A DNA stretch of 64,000 bases from Streptomyces aculeolatus. Its GTDB lineage: Bacteria > Actinomycetota > Actinomycetes > Streptomycetales > Streptomycetaceae. The notes beneath the pieces are model-generated. The model did no database searches. It had not been told where the DNA came from and worked only from the letters and a program-made list of their open reading frames with translations. A program made the position numbers and the translations under genes. The stretch lies in contig NZ_JAINRD010000001.1 of the NCBI RefSeq assembly GCF_020400605.1, positions 744,001-808,000 of the forward strand. The letters run 5' to 3'. Positions 63,525 through 64,000 of the stretch are shown here, one piece after another; the stretch's first letter is position 1; each line of letters starts with the position of its first letter.

Positions 63525-64000
63525 TCAGTCGCTGAGCCGGGCGCCGGTGGAGGTGGAGAACACGTGGGTCTCGCCGGAGCGGGGGATGATGTGCAGCGTG
63601 GCGCCCTTGTCCGGCACGGCGCGGCCGGAGACGCGGACGACCAGGTCCTTGTCCTCGCCGCCGACGTTCGCGGAGCCGTAGACGTAGGCGTCGGCGCCCA
63701 GTTCCTCGACGACGTTGACCGTGACGGGCAGGCCGGCCGGGGCGCCGTCCGACTCCTTCGACAGGCTCTTCTCCGCGGGCGCGTCGCCGTTGGCCAGGTC
63801 GAAGTGCTCGGGGCGGACGCCGACGGTGACGGTGCGGTCGCCCTTGTCGGACGCGGCGGCCAGGGCCTCGCGGCTGACGGGCACGACGCTGTTGCCGAAC
63901 TTGACGCCGCCGTCGGTGATCGGGACCTCGACCAGGTTCATCGCCGGGGAGCCGATGAAGCCCGCGACGAAGAGGTTCTCCGGCTTGTCGTACATCTCGC
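63525..64000 (-). CDS. msiK: MsiK-type sugar ABC transporter ATPase (C-terminal part)
   Basis: The last 158 residues of an ATPase that energises several sugar importers in Streptomyces. The N-terminal nucleotide-binding domain is beyond the window. Visible parts are the end of the ATPase domain (EMYDKPENLFVAGFIGSPAMNL) and the regulatory OB-fold region (VGVRPEHFDL, NVVEELGADAYVYG, TLHIIPRSGETHVFST), as in MsiK and UgpC. The gene's position after the carD-ispDF-cysS-rlmB block agrees with remembered S. coelicolor order. Confidence 0.92.
   Translation of the reverse strand, partial: EMYDKPENLFVAGFIGSPAMNLVEVPITDGGVKFGNSVVPVSREALAAASDKGDRTVTVGVRPEHFDLANGDAPAEKSLSKESDGAPAGLPVTVNVVEELGADAYVYGSANVGGEDKDLVVRVSGRAVPDKGATLHIIPRSGETHVFSTSTGARLSD

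Overview
The window is chromosomal DNA from a high-GC actinomycete, almost certainly a Streptomyces or close relative. Nearly all codons end in G or C and GTG starts are common. It carries GlnR, the nickel regulator Nur, the c-di-GMP-responsive anti-sigma factor RsiG, CarD, two mycothiol genes (mshA, mshD), PhoU/PhoR/PhoP, an SSI-type subtilisin inhibitor and the end of an MsiK-type sugar ATPase. No rRNA, tRNA, CRISPR array, complete transposase or antibiotic gene cluster was recognised.

Layout. 1-4.3 kb is the most accessory-looking part: a truncated APH-type kinase, a HAD phosphatase, two tandem paralogous GntR regulators sharing a 34-bp promoter block, a pair of long palindromes, and a 71-aa membrane protein. 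4.3-10.5 kb holds an Eis-type acetyltransferase, asparaginase, rsiG, dtd, ygfZ, nur and a nitrobindin-like gene. 10.4-18.7 kb has a translationally coupled operon of three membrane-anchored proteins, a DsrE protein, a sulfurtransferase/DUF1416 pair behind a Cys-rich leader peptide, LmeA, a repeat-rich membrane protein and a MoaD-like protein. 18.8-22.5 kb encodes a two-subunit ABC exporter. 22.6-31.7 kb has a Uma2 protein, an esterase, glnR behind a hairpin and a small coupled ORF, a LacI regulator, a double-MerR regulator, and htrA-cssR-cssS ending in a 181-bp MITE.

31.8-43.6 kb: protease inhibitor, methyltransferase, 5'-nucleotidase, mshD, then ppk (behind a PHO-box array) coupled to a CHAD protein and a NUDIX hydrolase, a VOC/TetR divergent pair with twin operators, a YbjN protein and mshA. 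43.6-47.3 kb: a methyltransferase and a small type VII-secretion-like locus including a frameshifted short gene. 47.3-53 kb: MFS transporter, gpmA, an unlisted 58-aa Cys-rich peptide gene, and phoU with divergent phoR-phoP around a PHO box. 53-64 kb: a second 181-bp MITE copy, a lipoprotein, carD, ispD-ispF, a PPOX protein, cysS, rlmB, a DoxX-type membrane protein, a sugar nucleotidyltransferase, a secreted protein and the partial msiK.

Working links: phosphate control (PhoRP, PhoU, ppk, CHAD) is spread over 36-53 kb; secretion quality control (HtrA, CssRS, SSI) sits at 28-32 kb; thiol and sulfur metabolism (sulfurtransferase, mshA, mshD, cysS) recurs. The most noteworthy observations are the two MITE copies whose arms differ between copies yet remain perfectly self-complementary, both supplying a neighbour's stop codon; the Cys-rich peptide; the GntR/palindrome module; and the hairpin plus small ORF in front of glnR. 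Family assignments come from recognised motifs and remembered sequences; no database search was run.
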